Source: PWXP01 sp034005525 (GTDB lineage Bacteria; Planctomycetota; Planctomycetia; Pirellulales; Thermoguttaceae). From it: 64,000 nt of DNA. Positions 1-9,366 of the stretch are shown here, piece by piece. Below the pieces are notes generated by a model that was given only the letters and a program-made list of their open reading frames with translations, was not told the origin of the DNA and searched no databases. The first letter of the stretch is position 1; every line of letters begins with the position of its first letter. The position numbers and the translations under genes are program-made. Location: assembly GCA_034005525.1 (NCBI GenBank), contig JAVEUP010000004.1, positions 40,718 to 104,717 of the forward strand, given 5' to 3'.

Positions 1-865
1 CGAGAAGCGTCTCGTCGAGTTCCAACAGCAGCCGCTGAATGCGCCCCTCGAACAAGTGGGCAAGCACGGCAGCGGGAATGGCCACGGCCAGCCCGGCAAA
101 CGTGGTTACCAGGGCGACGTAAATCCCATCGGCCAGGTGCTCCGCCTTGTTGGCGCCGGTAGGCAGGTGGGCGGTGACAAAAAACGCCTGGATCATCCCC
201 CACACCGTTCCCAACAGGCCCATCAAGGGCGTGACGCCGGCCGAAAGGCCCAGCCAACGCACGTTCGCATAAAGGCGCGACGCCTCCCGGCTACTGGCGT
301 CGGCCACGGCCTGCTCCAGTTCGGAGTGCGGCCGGCCAATCTTCAGCAACATGGCTTTGATGACCGACGCCGCAGCCGACGGATGCTGCTGGCAGAGCTT
401 GTATGCTTTGCGAGGGTCCAAGCCGCCCTTCTGCGACGCCAAAGTACCCAGGCCACTGATCAGTTCGGGCGGCAGGACCTTGTGACGGCGCAGAGCCAGA
501 CCCCGCTCCACGCCAAAGGTGACTACCAGGAATGACATCAGCCCGATGGGAATCATCAGGAATCCGCCCCTGATGAGAAGGGTCAACAGGTTGATCTGTT
601 CCTGTACCTGGGCGTCCTGGACCGCCGCGGCGGCCTCGGTGGCGGCGGCCTCGGCGTCGCGTTGCCGTTCGCCTTCGGCTAGCAGGCGGGCAGCCCTGGC
701 CTCGGGCGTCTCGGCCTCGGCACTCGGACCACCCTGCGGCAAATCTTCTCCGGCCACCGGCCCGCCCTCCTGCTGGGCTCGTGCCGGCGCCGCGGTCAAC
801 ATGGCTGCGGCCAGCAGCATGGCCGGGGCCAAAACCAATGGCAAGGTCCATTCACGGATCATCAT
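1..865 (-). CDS. MotA/TolQ/ExbB-type proton channel, C-terminus cut by window edge
   Basis: Inner-membrane channel subunit of the ExbB/TolQ family, which uses proton flow to energise a periplasmic partner. The frame is open to the window edge, so the C-terminus is missing. Visible are a signal-like N-terminus ending near ARAQQ (residues 1-32), an Ala/Glu-rich stretch, a first membrane segment (about 85-110), and the conserved second and third segments with GLLGTVWGMIQAFF and ALVTTFAGLAVAIPA. Two ATG codons are adjacent at 865 and 862; the first is used here. It lies 42 bp downstream of the TPR gene on the same strand, so the two are probably co-transcribed. An ExbD/TolR partner would be expected beyond the edge, but this is inference. 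A cleaved N-terminal extension before the channel domain is common in planctomycete and myxobacterial homologues. Confidence 0.88.
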   Translation of the reverse strand, partial: MMIREWTLPLVLAPAMLLAAAMLTAAPARAQQEGGPVAGEDLPQGGPSAEAETPEARAARLLAEGERQRDAEAAATEAAAAVQDAQVQEQINLLTLLIRGGFLMIPIGLMSFLVVTFGVERGLALRRHKVLPPELISGLGTLASQKGGLDPRKAYKLCQQHPSAAASVIKAMLLKIGRPHSELEQAVADASSREASRLYANVRWLGLSAGVTPLMGLLGTVWGMIQAFFVTAHLPTGANKAEHLADGIYVALVTTFAGLAVAIPAAVLAHLFEGRIQRLLLELDETLL

Positions 866-907
866 GGGAACACTCTCGATGGTTGACGGAAGTCGGTGTA
901 AACCTAG

Positions 908-3900
908 TTACTGTCCTCCCAGTTCCTTGAGTCGCTTCTTGGCAAGCGGTGCCTGTTCCGATTCGGGGAAGTTCTTGAGCAACTCCTGATACTGCTGGAT
1001 CGCCTGCGGTTTAAGGTCGAGAACCTCGAAGCATCGCGCGGCCTCGTAGGTGGCGTAGGCTTGCCATTTCGGGTATCCGTAGCCGGAAATCACCTTGAAG
1101 AAGCTCACGATGGCCTCGCGGTGCTCCTTCCCCTCGAACTGGATCTCGCCGATCATGAACTGCGCCCGGGCAGCCGCCTCGCGGTCGGTCATCGCAATCA
1201 CCTGCTGGTACGCGGCGACGGCATCGTCGGCGCGGCCGAGGTTCTGCAGCGTCCACCCTTTTTCGTACAGCGCCTCGGGCAGGTGGGGCGAGTCGGCAAA
1301 CTCGTCGATGAGCTTGTTGAGCAGGCTGAGCGCCTTCTCCCACTGCTTCAACTGTACCGCCGACTGGCCGGCGTGCAGGAGCGTCAGGGCTTTGAACTCC
1401 TTGGTCGATGGGGTCTCTACGGCGTCGTAGGCGGCCAGGGCTTCTTCGTATTTACCCTGACCGAAGAGGACCTCCGCTTCCATGAACGCCGCGTCGGCCG
1501 CCAGCGGCCCCTGCGGCCACGTCGCCCGCTGGTAGGCAAAGGTCTTCCGTGCGTCCTCGAGCTTATCCAAGCGGAAGTATGCCCATCCGAGCTTGTGTGC
1601 GGCCTTCTCGCCGAGCGCCGCGTCCTTGGCAGCCGCCATCGACGCGTTGTACGCCGTCGCGGCCGCCGCAAATTCTCCGCCGCGGTATTTTTGCTCGCCC
1701 ACGTGGTAATGGGCCTCGCAACCCAACACGCTGTCGGGGAAGCGACCGACCAGTTGCGCGAAGACCTCGGCGGCCTCGGCCTCCTTCCCCTGCGATTTCA
1801 CCGCCCACGCCAACTCGTACAGCACCTTATCGCCGTTGCCGTAATCGGGGTCGTCCTTCAGAAGCGAGCGGAAGGTGGCTTCAGCCTCCGGATATTGCTT
1901 CAGCCCTGCCTGGCAAAGCCCCAAGACATAGCGAGCGTCGGACTTTTCGGCCGGCGAGGGCTCAGCGGCCAGCAGAGCCTGCACATCTTCGACCGCCGGC
2001 GCGAACTTGCCCTGTTGCTGCCGTGCCATGCCGCGCGCATAGCGGGCACGCGGCACGAGGTTGTCGTTGGGAAATTCTTCGACCAGTCGGCCGAGAGCCT
2101 TCTCTGCCGCTTCATACTCGTTCCGGCTCAGCAGGGACCACCCCAGGCCGTACATGGCGTTAGGCCGCAACGGGCTGTCGGCGTGGTTGTCCAGAACCTT
2201 CTGGTATTGCGCCGCGGCCGTCTCGAAGTCGCCCATTGCATAACTGTATTCGGCCAGACGATAGTGTGCCTGGTCCAGCAGGCGGCTCTCGGGGAACTCG
2301 GCAATCAGCCTGCTTACCGTGGTCGCCGCCTGCTGCCGGTTACCCGATCGGTTGTATGCATGGGCCAGGACGAGCAGCGTATCGTCAGCCTGCCGCCACT
2401 TGGCGTCGGCCTTCAACGCGGCCTCGAGCGCCTCGATGGCCGGCCCGAACTGCCCAAGTTCGGCATGGCTGCTGCCAATCAAATACTGCGCCTCGGCAAC
2501 CGTCGCGGGCAGCTTCAGGTCCTTGAGAATGGGCGTCAGCGCATCGATGGTTTCCTGGGACTTCTTTTGCAGGTGCAAGGCCAAGCCGCGGCGGACCTTC
2601 CACACCTCGGCGTCCGGATGGTTTGGGTTCTGCTTCAGGGCCCGGGCGAAGAACTGTTCCGCTTCCGCATGCTGCTTCAACTGCAGCGCGCTCTCGGCCG
2701 CGACGTGGCATACGTCGACCACCAAGTCGTCCTCGGGATGCTTCGCAAGGAACTCGCCTGCGTGCTTGTGCGCAGCCGGGTAATCCGCCTGCCCCAAGGC
2801 AGCGAAAGCCGCCATGTACAACGCCTGTGGGGCCGCCGGGTCGTCGGGATACTTCTCGGCAACGGCCGCGTAAAGCCCGACCGATTCGCCGCGCCGCCCG
2901 GGGATTTCGTACCTGGCGTCGGCCTGGTCCATCAGAAGCTGCGGGAGGAACGGGCTCTCGGTCGCCTTGGGCAGGACGACCTCGACGACCGCCAAAGCCT
3001 CGGCCGGCTTGTTCTCTCTGAGCAATGCCCGCGCGGTCCAGTGCGCAGCTTCCGCGGCGGCGGAACCGCCGCCTTCGGCAACCGGACGGAGGACCGCCTG
3101 GGCCTTCTCGAACTCGCCAGCCAGGTAGTAACACTTGCCGCCTTCGAGTCTGGCCGCCTCGGCGAACTGCGATTGAGGGAATTTTGCAGGCACGGTGTCG
3201 TACAGCGCCGCGGCCTCCGAGTACTTCTTCTGCATGGCCAGCGCCGCTGCCTGACGCATCGTGGCGTGGTCGGCCAGCGAAAATCCTTCCCGGCCCGCCG
3301 CCACGGCAAGCCACTGAGCGGCCGGGCCATATTGCTTCTGCATGAACAGCACTTCCCCGCGCCGCATGATGACCTCGGTGCGCAACGCGTGATCCTTGAA
3401 CTTTTCGAGGAAGGCATCGTACGTCTTGCCGGCCTCGGCCGGCTGGTTCAGTTCCTCCTGGGTCACCCCGAGAGCGTACATCGCGTCGGGCACCAGATCG
3501 CTGTCCGGGTGCTTCTCAATGAGTCGGGCGTACATTTCGGCGGCTGGCTGCCTCTTCCCCCGGGCGTAGAGGCACTCGCCGCGGTAGAAGACCGCCTGGG
3601 CTGCATGGCGGCTTTCGGGGAACTTCTCGAGCAATTGTTCGAACGAGGCCGCGGCCGCGTCGTACATCTCCGCTTTCCCCTGCTGGCCCAGGGTGTACTG
3701 AGCCACCCCGCGGTAGAAATGCGCTGCTTCCAGCATGTCGGAGTCGGGATAGGTCTTGATCACGGTGTCGAATGATTGCACCGCCTGCTCGAACTTCTCC
3801 GTCTTCAGGTAGCACACGCCCAAGTGCAAATGCGCATTCGGCAAACGCGGATGAGCCTGGTTCGCTTCGATGAACTTCACCCACTCGGCGGCTGCCAGAT

Positions 3901-4054
3901 CGAACACCCCCCGGTTCTGCAGGGCGACGGCGGCAGCGTACTGGCGAGTCGCGGCGTCGCTTTTCGTTTCCGCCGGGAACGCCGTTTGGACCCAAAGGGT
4001 CAAGAGGAACGCAGACAAGACGAGGCAAGCGCGCAGGCCAAAGATTGACTTCAT
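908..4054 (-). CDS. Exported tetratricopeptide-repeat protein
   Basis: Periplasmic scaffold protein of about 1,048 residues. A signal peptide (MKSIFGLRACLVLSAFLLTL, cleavage near residue 28) is followed by TPR repeats along almost the whole chain: helix pairs of the type A..YxxG..L...G...EA...Y...L..FP. Many repeats resemble those of the CpoB/YbgF and outer-membrane lipoprotein TPR families (LxxYPDSxxxxxAxYxxGxxxY). The frame extends 40 codons further upstream, but those residues are Arg/Pro-rich and unlike a leader, so the ATG at 4054 fits better. Next to an ExbB/TolQ channel it may be part of an envelope energy-transduction or cell-envelope complex, as in planctomycete and myxobacterial Tol-like loci. 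The partner or cargo is not identifiable. The opposite strand is also long and open, but that follows from GC-rich codon use. Confidence 0.9.
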   Translation of the reverse strand: MKSIFGLRACLVLSAFLLTLWVQTAFPAETKSDAATRQYAAAVALQNRGVFDLAAAEWVKFIEANQAHPRLPNAHLHLGVCYLKTEKFEQAVQSFDTVIKTYPDSDMLEAAHFYRGVAQYTLGQQGKAEMYDAAAASFEQLLEKFPESRHAAQAVFYRGECLYARGKRQPAAEMYARLIEKHPDSDLVPDAMYALGVTQEELNQPAEAGKTYDAFLEKFKDHALRTEVIMRRGEVLFMQKQYGPAAQWLAVAAGREGFSLADHATMRQAAALAMQKKYSEAAALYDTVPAKFPQSQFAEAARLEGGKCYYLAGEFEKAQAVLRPVAEGGGSAAAEAAHWTARALLRENKPAEALAVVEVVLPKATESPFLPQLLMDQADARYEIPGRRGESVGLYAAVAEKYPDDPAAPQALYMAAFAALGQADYPAAHKHAGEFLAKHPEDDLVVDVCHVAAESALQLKQHAEAEQFFARALKQNPNHPDAEVWKVRRGLALHLQKKSQETIDALTPILKDLKLPATVAEAQYLIGSSHAELGQFGPAIEALEAALKADAKWRQADDTLLVLAHAYNRSGNRQQAATTVSRLIAEFPESRLLDQAHYRLAEYSYAMGDFETAAAQYQKVLDNHADSPLRPNAMYGLGWSLLSRNEYEAAEKALGRLVEEFPNDNLVPRARYARGMARQQQGKFAPAVEDVQALLAAEPSPAEKSDARYVLGLCQAGLKQYPEAEATFRSLLKDDPDYGNGDKVLYELAWAVKSQGKEAEAAEVFAQLVGRFPDSVLGCEAHYHVGEQKYRGGEFAAAATAYNASMAAAKDAALGEKAAHKLGWAYFRLDKLEDARKTFAYQRATWPQGPLAADAAFMEAEVLFGQGKYEEALAAYDAVETPSTKEFKALTLLHAGQSAVQLKQWEKALSLLNKLIDEFADSPHLPEALYEKGWTLQNLGRADDAVAAYQQVIAMTDREAAARAQFMIGEIQFEGKEHREAIVSFFKVISGYGYPKWQAYATYEAARCFEVLDLKPQAIQQYQELLKNFPESEQAPLAKKRLKELGGQ

Positions 4055-4605
4055 TGCGAGGACCTTAATCGGGGGTTGGTTGCTCCGTGGCGGGGCCGGG
4101 CAACGGCCGGTGGGCAGGGAAAGGCAAAGCAGCCTGCCAACCCTGGATGTACCGAACGCAAACGCTTGGCACACCGGCGATACCCGGGTTTCAGCAGATC
4201 ACCTGGCAAGGAGGGCATCCCGCGGCGGCCTGCCCTTGATAGCCGACGCAACCCTCATCTACTATCCATGATAACAGGTTAGTATGGCCCGGGCACCCCC
4301 CTGACACGATATTCCGGTGTTTGGGGCGCACCACAGTATCGGTTGAACCACACCATGATTATTGCATCCGATGCTTCCTGACGCAAGAAAAACCCTAGTA
4401 AAAAGACACCCCTCCGGTGATGTGTCGTTCTGAGGCGTCTTGGACTTAGGCGTCCCTTCTGTTATTCTTTGGCGAGCAGCGATTCTCCGAGACGCCGAAA
4501 TCCGAGTCTCGGAGAGACTCGGCTACGAGGCCGTCGGTAACACTGTTTCTGACGTTCACTTTTCAACGCTATCCAGACACGGCCAGCCAGATTACGGAAA
4601 AACGC
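4055..4605. other. Divergent intergenic region with overlapping palindromes
   Basis: Shared upstream region of the TPR gene (left) and the epimerase gene (right). No gene was found. At 4484-4522 two mutually exclusive hairpins overlap: TCTCCGAGAC (4484-4493) pairs with GTCTCGGAGA (4506-4515), while CCGAGTCT (4502-4509) pairs with AGACTCGG (4515-4522). This could be an attenuator-like switch in the leader of the epimerase gene, or simply one of the small palindromic repeats common in this genome. A convincing -35/-10 pair was not seen. Confidence 0.4.
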
Positions 4606-5613
4606 GTGAAAAACTGCTTGGTTACCGGCGGAGCCGGCTTCATTGGAAGCCACCTTGTCGAGGCGCTGCTCCGCCGGGGAGACAGAGTTACGGTCATCGA
4701 CGACGAATCGACCGGCTCCTTTGACAACTTGGCCGCCGTGAAGGATCATCCCCGCTTCGCTTACCGGCGAGGGACGGTAGCCGACCCCGAGTTGCTCCGA
4801 TCGGAAGTGGCTGAGGCCGACGAGGTATACCACTTGGCCGCCGCGGTTGGAGTGGCCCTCATTGCCAGAAGCGCCATTCGCACCATCGAAACGAACATCG
4901 ACCCCACCCAGCGCCTGCTGGTTGAGTTGGCCCGCGTCCACGCCGCGGGGCGCCCGGTCAAGCTCTTTCTGGCAAGCACGAGCGAAGTCTACGGCAAGAA
5001 CCCCAAACCGGTGTGGACCGAGGACGACGACCTCGTACTCGGTGCCACCATTCGACCCCGTTGGTCCTATGGTGCGTCGAAAGCTATCGACGAGTTCCTC
5101 GCGCTGGCCTACTGGCAGGAGCGCGGGCTTCCAGTCGTTGTCGGCCGGCTGTTCAACGTCGTTGGGCCGCGTCAGACCGGCGCGTACGGTATGGTATTGC
5201 CGCGATTTGTCGATGCTGCCCTGGCAGCGCGACCGCTCGTGGTCCACGACGACGGGCAGCAGCAGCGCAGTTTTGCCCACGTGGCCGAGGTCGTCGAGGC
5301 GATTCTGCGCCTGATGGACTGCGAAGCGGCGGTCGGACGCATTTTCAATATCGGCAGCGACCAGCCGGTGACCATCCTCGAACTGGCCCGGCGCGTCATC
5401 CGGCAGGTCGATCCGCAACTGAAGATCGAGTTCCAGAGTTACGCGGAAGCCTACGGCAAGCACTTCGAAGACTGCCGCCATCGCGTGCCGGACCTCACCC
5501 GGCTCCGCGAGGCGATCGGGTTTGCGCCCCAAGGCGATTTGGATGCCACCATCGACGAAATCGTGGCATGGCGGCGCGGGATGTCCCGGTTCGAGGATCT
5601 CCCCCAAGGCTAG
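4606..5613 (+). CDS. NAD-dependent epimerase/dehydratase (nucleotide-sugar SDR)
   Basis: Extended short-chain dehydrogenase of 335 residues, close to the UDP-glucuronate decarboxylase / UDP-glucose 4-epimerase group. It has the N-terminal NAD-binding GGAGFIGSH (residues 8-16), the acidic residue after beta-2 (VIDDESTGS), the active-site STSEVYG (about 122) and the catalytic pair in YGASKA (Tyr and Lys near 155 and 159). GRLFNVVGPRQ and RSFAHVAEV are typical substrate-domain motifs. The start is GTG with only a weak A/G-rich ribosome site. It probably makes an activated sugar for cell-surface polysaccharide; the exact product cannot be read from the sequence. Its stop codon overlaps that of the convergent gene in a shared CTAG. 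Confidence 0.88.
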   Translation: MKNCLVTGGAGFIGSHLVEALLRRGDRVTVIDDESTGSFDNLAAVKDHPRFAYRRGTVADPELLRSEVAEADEVYHLAAAVGVALIARSAIRTIETNIDPTQRLLVELARVHAAGRPVKLFLASTSEVYGKNPKPVWTEDDDLVLGATIRPRWSYGASKAIDEFLALAYWQERGLPVVVGRLFNVVGPRQTGAYGMVLPRFVDAALAARPLVVHDDGQQQRSFAHVAEVVEAILRLMDCEAAVGRIFNIGSDQPVTILELARRVIRQVDPQLKIEFQSYAEAYGKHFEDCRHRVPDLTRLREAIGFAPQGDLDATIDEIVAWRRGMSRFEDLPQG

Positions 5614-8600
5614 CGCCGCTTCCGCCCGGCCAGCAGAAGCATTCCCAACGCCCCCAGCGCGATCAGAACGGCACTGCTCGGCTCAGGCACTTCGTAGATC
5701 GAGAACAGGTCGACACGCTGGGCCCCAACGGCTTCGGGCGTGTATAAACCAAACCCCGTCACGGCAACACCGGCAGGCAGCGGCACTTGGCCCGACACAA
5801 GCTCCAGGCTGCTGCCGGGCACGAAATCGATGACCTGCCAGGTCGCCTCGTCACGCAACAATCGGTTCAAATACCATGCCTGGGGCTGCCCGTTGGTGTA
5901 GATTTCCAGCGCCGTCTGGTTGGTGAACTCATCCATTGAGGCAAACCACACGTCGTCGCCCGTATTGCCCGGCGTCCCGCCCACGTCAAGCCGCAACGCC
6001 ACCCGGAACCGATCGGTGTCGAGTTCATTTCGTTGATACCAACTCACCAGGTGGATATCGTCCACGTTGGGGATGGCGTGCTCTTGGGTCCAATAGAGAT
6101 AATCGCGTCCGGCGCCGACGGCGTTACGGTAGATGTAACCCGGAAGCAACTCACTCTTGGTCGGAAAGCTGTTGACCGGCTCGAGCGGCGGGGCGCCTTC
6201 CTCGCGGGCGAGTTCCGTGGTGCCGCTGAGGAGACCATTGTCGTAATGTGCCTGCCAGCCCTCAGCCGGAAGGATTCGGTTGACGTAATCATCGCCCGGA
6301 TTGCGATGCGGAAACACCTCGCGGTAAAGCGCCCTCCCACCCGTCGATTCCAGGTAGGCATCGACGCCATTTTGTGCGATATACCCGATGGCGTTCGCCG
6401 TGAGCGCATTGCCGAACACGGCCAAGTCGTCAAAGATCGCGCGCGCAGCTACGTTTCCAGCCCCCCCGGCCCGGCCGATCTCGAAATCCTTGCCCGGGCT
6501 GGTCGCCGTGCTCTGGCCCGATGGATACGTTACCGTGCCGACGACCTGCCCGTTTTGGTAAGCGGTGAGCTTGCGTTCCCCGAGGGGGGCCTGTACCAAG
6601 GCATAGTGATGAAACCCGGTGGTGTCGGTTGTTGCCCACGTTCCGTTGTTGTCAGTCGTGCCCCCTGCCCCAAGGAACGGTTTGCCGTCTTGCGAGCCCA
6701 GATAGAAACGGTTGTCCGTTGGCGCTTCATTTCCCACCCACACCTGCTGGGTGGTGTAGTTATTGACCTTGGCGAAGAAGACGACCGACTTCGGGCCACC
6801 GGAGAGACTGATGGTGGTGTCGATGTGGCCCTTGCCGCCCGAAAGGTCGAGGGCATCGCCATACACACCCGTCACGAAGCTGGCGGGTGAGCCGCCTTCG
6901 GTGTCAAACGCCGCGCCCGGGTTCTGCCCCGAGGCGTCGGTTACGTCGCCGTCGAGCCTCCAATAGCCCAACAGACTGGCGCTGGCCGGCTCGACTTCTG
7001 GACCGAGCAACAACGCCCAAGCCGTCACGGCAAGGACGCCCACGGACGTTACACGATACGCCCGCCGCCTCCGTCGGCGGGGCCACGCCAGTGAGGCGCC
7101 GCCGAGCAGAAGCAATAGAGACGTCGATGGTTCGGGTATGGCGTGAATGCTGCTGTAGTAAAGCCACTTGATCTGATCGCCAGAAAGCACCGAGTTCCAA
7201 ATGGCCACCTCGTCAAGGAGGCCGTGATAATAACTTGCGTCACTCGATCGCCTTCCGGCGTTGAGGTTCAAGGGACTGTCGAACAGAGTCTCGATATCGG
7301 GATTGTAAACCTTATCCAGAGTGCCGGCTGCCACGGTTAGCTCCACACCGTCGAGATAGAGCCTGGCGTCATTGTCGGCGAATGTGAAGGCTGCGTGGCG
7401 CCACTGGTTCGGGGAAAGAGCACCGGTGGAGTAATAGTCTTTTGTAGACGAACTGCCGTGGTTTCCGTCCTTGGAAAGGAGCAAGCGGAGTTTATTGCCA
7501 CTGGTGATAACCGCCCAGGATCGCTCACCATTACCGCCGTACTTACCGAGCATGAACTTGTCGCCGGAAAGCGTTGCGGAGTTGAACCAGAAGGAGACCG
7601 TGATGGCGTCGGTGATTTGCAGCCCGGGGTTGTTGCCGAAATCGACGTACTGGTTGCCCGAATCGAACTTGATGTATTCATTGCCGGCGTAGCTCAGCGG
7701 CGGAACGGGCGAGGTGCTGTTGAAGGTGGGGAGCACTTCGGGGCTGCCATAGCCGTGCAGCGTTCCGTCGATCCCGCCCAATTGCGTCTTGGCATTGCCG
7801 TCGAAAAGCCACGAGAATTTGGGCATCGGCGGCGTGGCCGCCATGTAGGCCGACACGCTGCCAAAACTGTGAATGGCGGCCATTTCGGTCGGCAGCAACA
7901 TGCGGTTGAACAGGGCGACGTCGTCGATAACTGCCCGGGCATAATAGGTGCCTCCACCACCTCCGGCCCGCCCGATGGCGAATGGTATCCCCGAACTGCT
8001 TGCCGTCGAACCGCCGTAATTGAGCGTGTGGATGGGCGTGGCTCCGCCATCCTGGTACATGCTCACCGTTCCGCCGTTGCCCGTGTCGGTCACGGCGTAC
8101 ATGTGCCACTGGCCGTCGTTGGGAGCGGTCCCGGCAAAGCTCCCACCGGCCTGGTTGTTATTCCCGGCGCCGAGCCAGGGCCGCAAATTGCCGGTGCCGG
8201 AGTCGCGGTTGTGGCCACCATAGAACCGGTTGCCGGTCGGCCCCTCGTTTCCGGCCCAAAGCGCGTGCCCTGCGCTGTAGGTCGAGTTGACCCAAAGGAC
8301 CATGGTTTTCGGGCCGTCGCCGAGGTAGGCCGGCGTCTGAACGTAGTTGCTCCCTACGGATGCCAAATCCAGGGCCTGACGGCCGCCCACGGTGACAAAC
8401 ACTGGAGTACCGCCGGCATATGTACCATCCAAGCCGGGGCCGGGCAGCCCTTGAATCGCCGGAGCGGAATCGGCCAAATTGCCATCCAGTTCCCAGTACC
8501 CAAACAAATCGTCAGGCAGGATAGCGCTGGCATGTGCCACGGCTCCTGGGAACAGCACACCGACAACTACCACAAGGATTAAGGAAGCGAAGCATTTCAT
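5610..8600 (-). CDS. Large LamG protein, fusion of two PEP-CTERM proteins
   Basis: Exported surface protein of about 996 residues. Signal peptide (MKCFASLILVVVVGVLFPGA) preceded by GGGAGA seven bases upstream of the ATG, which decides the start. Two LamG/concanavalin-type domains follow (about 30-255 and 265-480). An internal PEP-CTERM signal then appears: IPEPSTSLLLLLGGASLAW and a run of Arg (about 488-515). A second hydrophobic leader-like stretch (VGVLAVTAWALLLG) follows, then another LamG domain, a C-terminal domain and a second, terminal VPEPSS plus hydrophobic span plus GRKRR. Each half has the layout of a complete PEP-CTERM protein, so this looks like a fusion by loss of the stop between tandem paralogs. 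PEP-CTERM signals are processed by exosortase (known for the family); no exosortase gene is in the window. Confidence 0.85.
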   Translation of the reverse strand: MKCFASLILVVVVGVLFPGAVAHASAILPDDLFGYWELDGNLADSAPAIQGLPGPGLDGTYAGGTPVFVTVGGRQALDLASVGSNYVQTPAYLGDGPKTMVLWVNSTYSAGHALWAGNEGPTGNRFYGGHNRDSGTGNLRPWLGAGNNNQAGGSFAGTAPNDGQWHMYAVTDTGNGGTVSMYQDGGATPIHTLNYGGSTASSSGIPFAIGRAGGGGGTYYARAVIDDVALFNRMLLPTEMAAIHSFGSVSAYMAATPPMPKFSWLFDGNAKTQLGGIDGTLHGYGSPEVLPTFNSTSPVPPLSYAGNEYIKFDSGNQYVDFGNNPGLQITDAITVSFWFNSATLSGDKFMLGKYGGNGERSWAVITSGNKLRLLLSKDGNHGSSSTKDYYSTGALSPNQWRHAAFTFADNDARLYLDGVELTVAAGTLDKVYNPDIETLFDSPLNLNAGRRSSDASYYHGLLDEVAIWNSVLSGDQIKWLYYSSIHAIPEPSTSLLLLLGGASLAWPRRRRRRAYRVTSVGVLAVTAWALLLGPEVEPASASLLGYWRLDGDVTDASGQNPGAAFDTEGGSPASFVTGVYGDALDLSGGKGHIDTTISLSGGPKSVVFFAKVNNYTTQQVWVGNEAPTDNRFYLGSQDGKPFLGAGGTTDNNGTWATTDTTGFHHYALVQAPLGERKLTAYQNGQVVGTVTYPSGQSTATSPGKDFEIGRAGGAGNVAARAIFDDLAVFGNALTANAIGYIAQNGVDAYLESTGGRALYREVFPHRNPGDDYVNRILPAEGWQAHYDNGLLSGTTELAREEGAPPLEPVNSFPTKSELLPGYIYRNAVGAGRDYLYWTQEHAIPNVDDIHLVSWYQRNELDTDRFRVALRLDVGGTPGNTGDDVWFASMDEFTNQTALEIYTNGQPQAWYLNRLLRDEATWQVIDFVPGSSLELVSGQVPLPAGVAVTGFGLYTPEAVGAQRVDLFSIYEVPEPSSAVLIALGALGMLLLAGRKRR

Positions 8601-8800
8601 GACAAGTTCTCCCGGAGAGAATACGTCCACCCGCCGATCGTGCCCCGATGCAATCCAACGGACGGGCCGATGTTCCATTACCACGATTCCGTCCCTAGTC
8701 TACACAAACGGCACGGATTCTTCAAGCAGTCAGTCGCGACCTCTGCCTGCCAAGCCTACGGAAACACCTCGACCTTCCCAAGGAAGATTCCCATCTACAG

Positions 8801-9030
8801 CTATGCGTTGTGGACCCAGTTGAAGGCGATCTCGGGCTCAGGGTAGCGGCTGTCGGGGCCCTGGCAGTCGGCGCCGCCCCACGCGCCGACCCGAGTGATC
8901 AGGTTGCCTGCGGTGTCGAACACTTTCACGTAGGAAAGCTGGCAGTCGGTGGCGAAGACGCGGTCGGCCTCGCCGATGGCGACACACGCGGTGGGCACCG
9001 GGCAGGCGTAGCCGCCGCCCATCACCGGCG
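8801..9030 (-). pseudogene. NHL-repeat protein fragment
   Basis: A short open stretch encodes about 75 residues of beta-propeller type sequence: VAIGEADRVFATDC, VKVFDTAGNLITRVGAWGG and PEPEIAFNWVHNA, then a stop. The pattern of a VaDt-like strand followed by a VxVFDxxGxxixxxG strand is that of NHL repeats. Both ends of the parent protein are missing: the frame stops where further repeats would be expected, and upstream it runs straight into the R1 repeat block with no leader. It is probably a remnant of a larger exported NHL protein. Family assignment rests on motif resemblance only. Confidence 0.55.
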
Positions 9031-9039
9031 AAATGGTCG

Positions 9040-9210
9040 AGAAACCCCTGGGGGTAGAGAAACCCCTGGGGGTAGAGAAACCCCTGGGGTCAGAGCGCAC
9101 CTTGTCATTAGCGCGAAGGGAAACCCCTGGGGGCAGAGCGCACCTTGTCATTAGCGCGAAGTGGCTAATGACAAAGTGCGCTCTGACCCCGACGGTATGG
9201 ACCCCGACGG
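9040..9210. repeat. R1 hairpin element, copy A, with tandemly repeated ends
   Basis: Mosaic repeat. An 18-bp unit containing AGAAACCCCTGGGGG recurs three times (9040-9093). A half-copy of the R1 core follows (9079-9119), then a complete hairpin (9129-9190) whose 27-nt arms contain TTGTCATTAGC / GCTAATGACAA around the loop GCGAAGTG. The right edge carries a 15-bp tandem repeat containing ACCCCGACGGTA (9186-9213). The same core occurs at 15481 and 16908. The block has no stop codon in the frame of the neighbouring NHL fragment, so the frame reads through it. Confidence 0.8.
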
Positions 9211-9366
9211 TACGTACAGCATCAATGGATGGGAGCACGCGACTGTCACGAGAGATGAAAGCGATGGATAAGAGAGTGGCCAGACGCCTCGCGAATCCCT
9301 AATCCCGTTCTGCCGCCATCGTCACCTTGGCACTTGCGGTGCAGGGCAACCAGGAGCATGCACTCC

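Noticed and set aside
1061..3775. Very long open frame antisense to the TPR gene
   Set aside because: Composition is Arg/Leu/Gly-rich with no domain; it mirrors the codon bias of the real gene on the other strand.
4462..5607. Long open frame antisense to the epimerase gene
   Set aside because: The plus-strand protein has all SDR motifs in order; the antisense frame has none.
9040..9093. Possible CRISPR array from the direct repeats
   Set aside because: Units are 18 bp with no spacers and no cas genes nearby; they are tandem ends of the R1 element.
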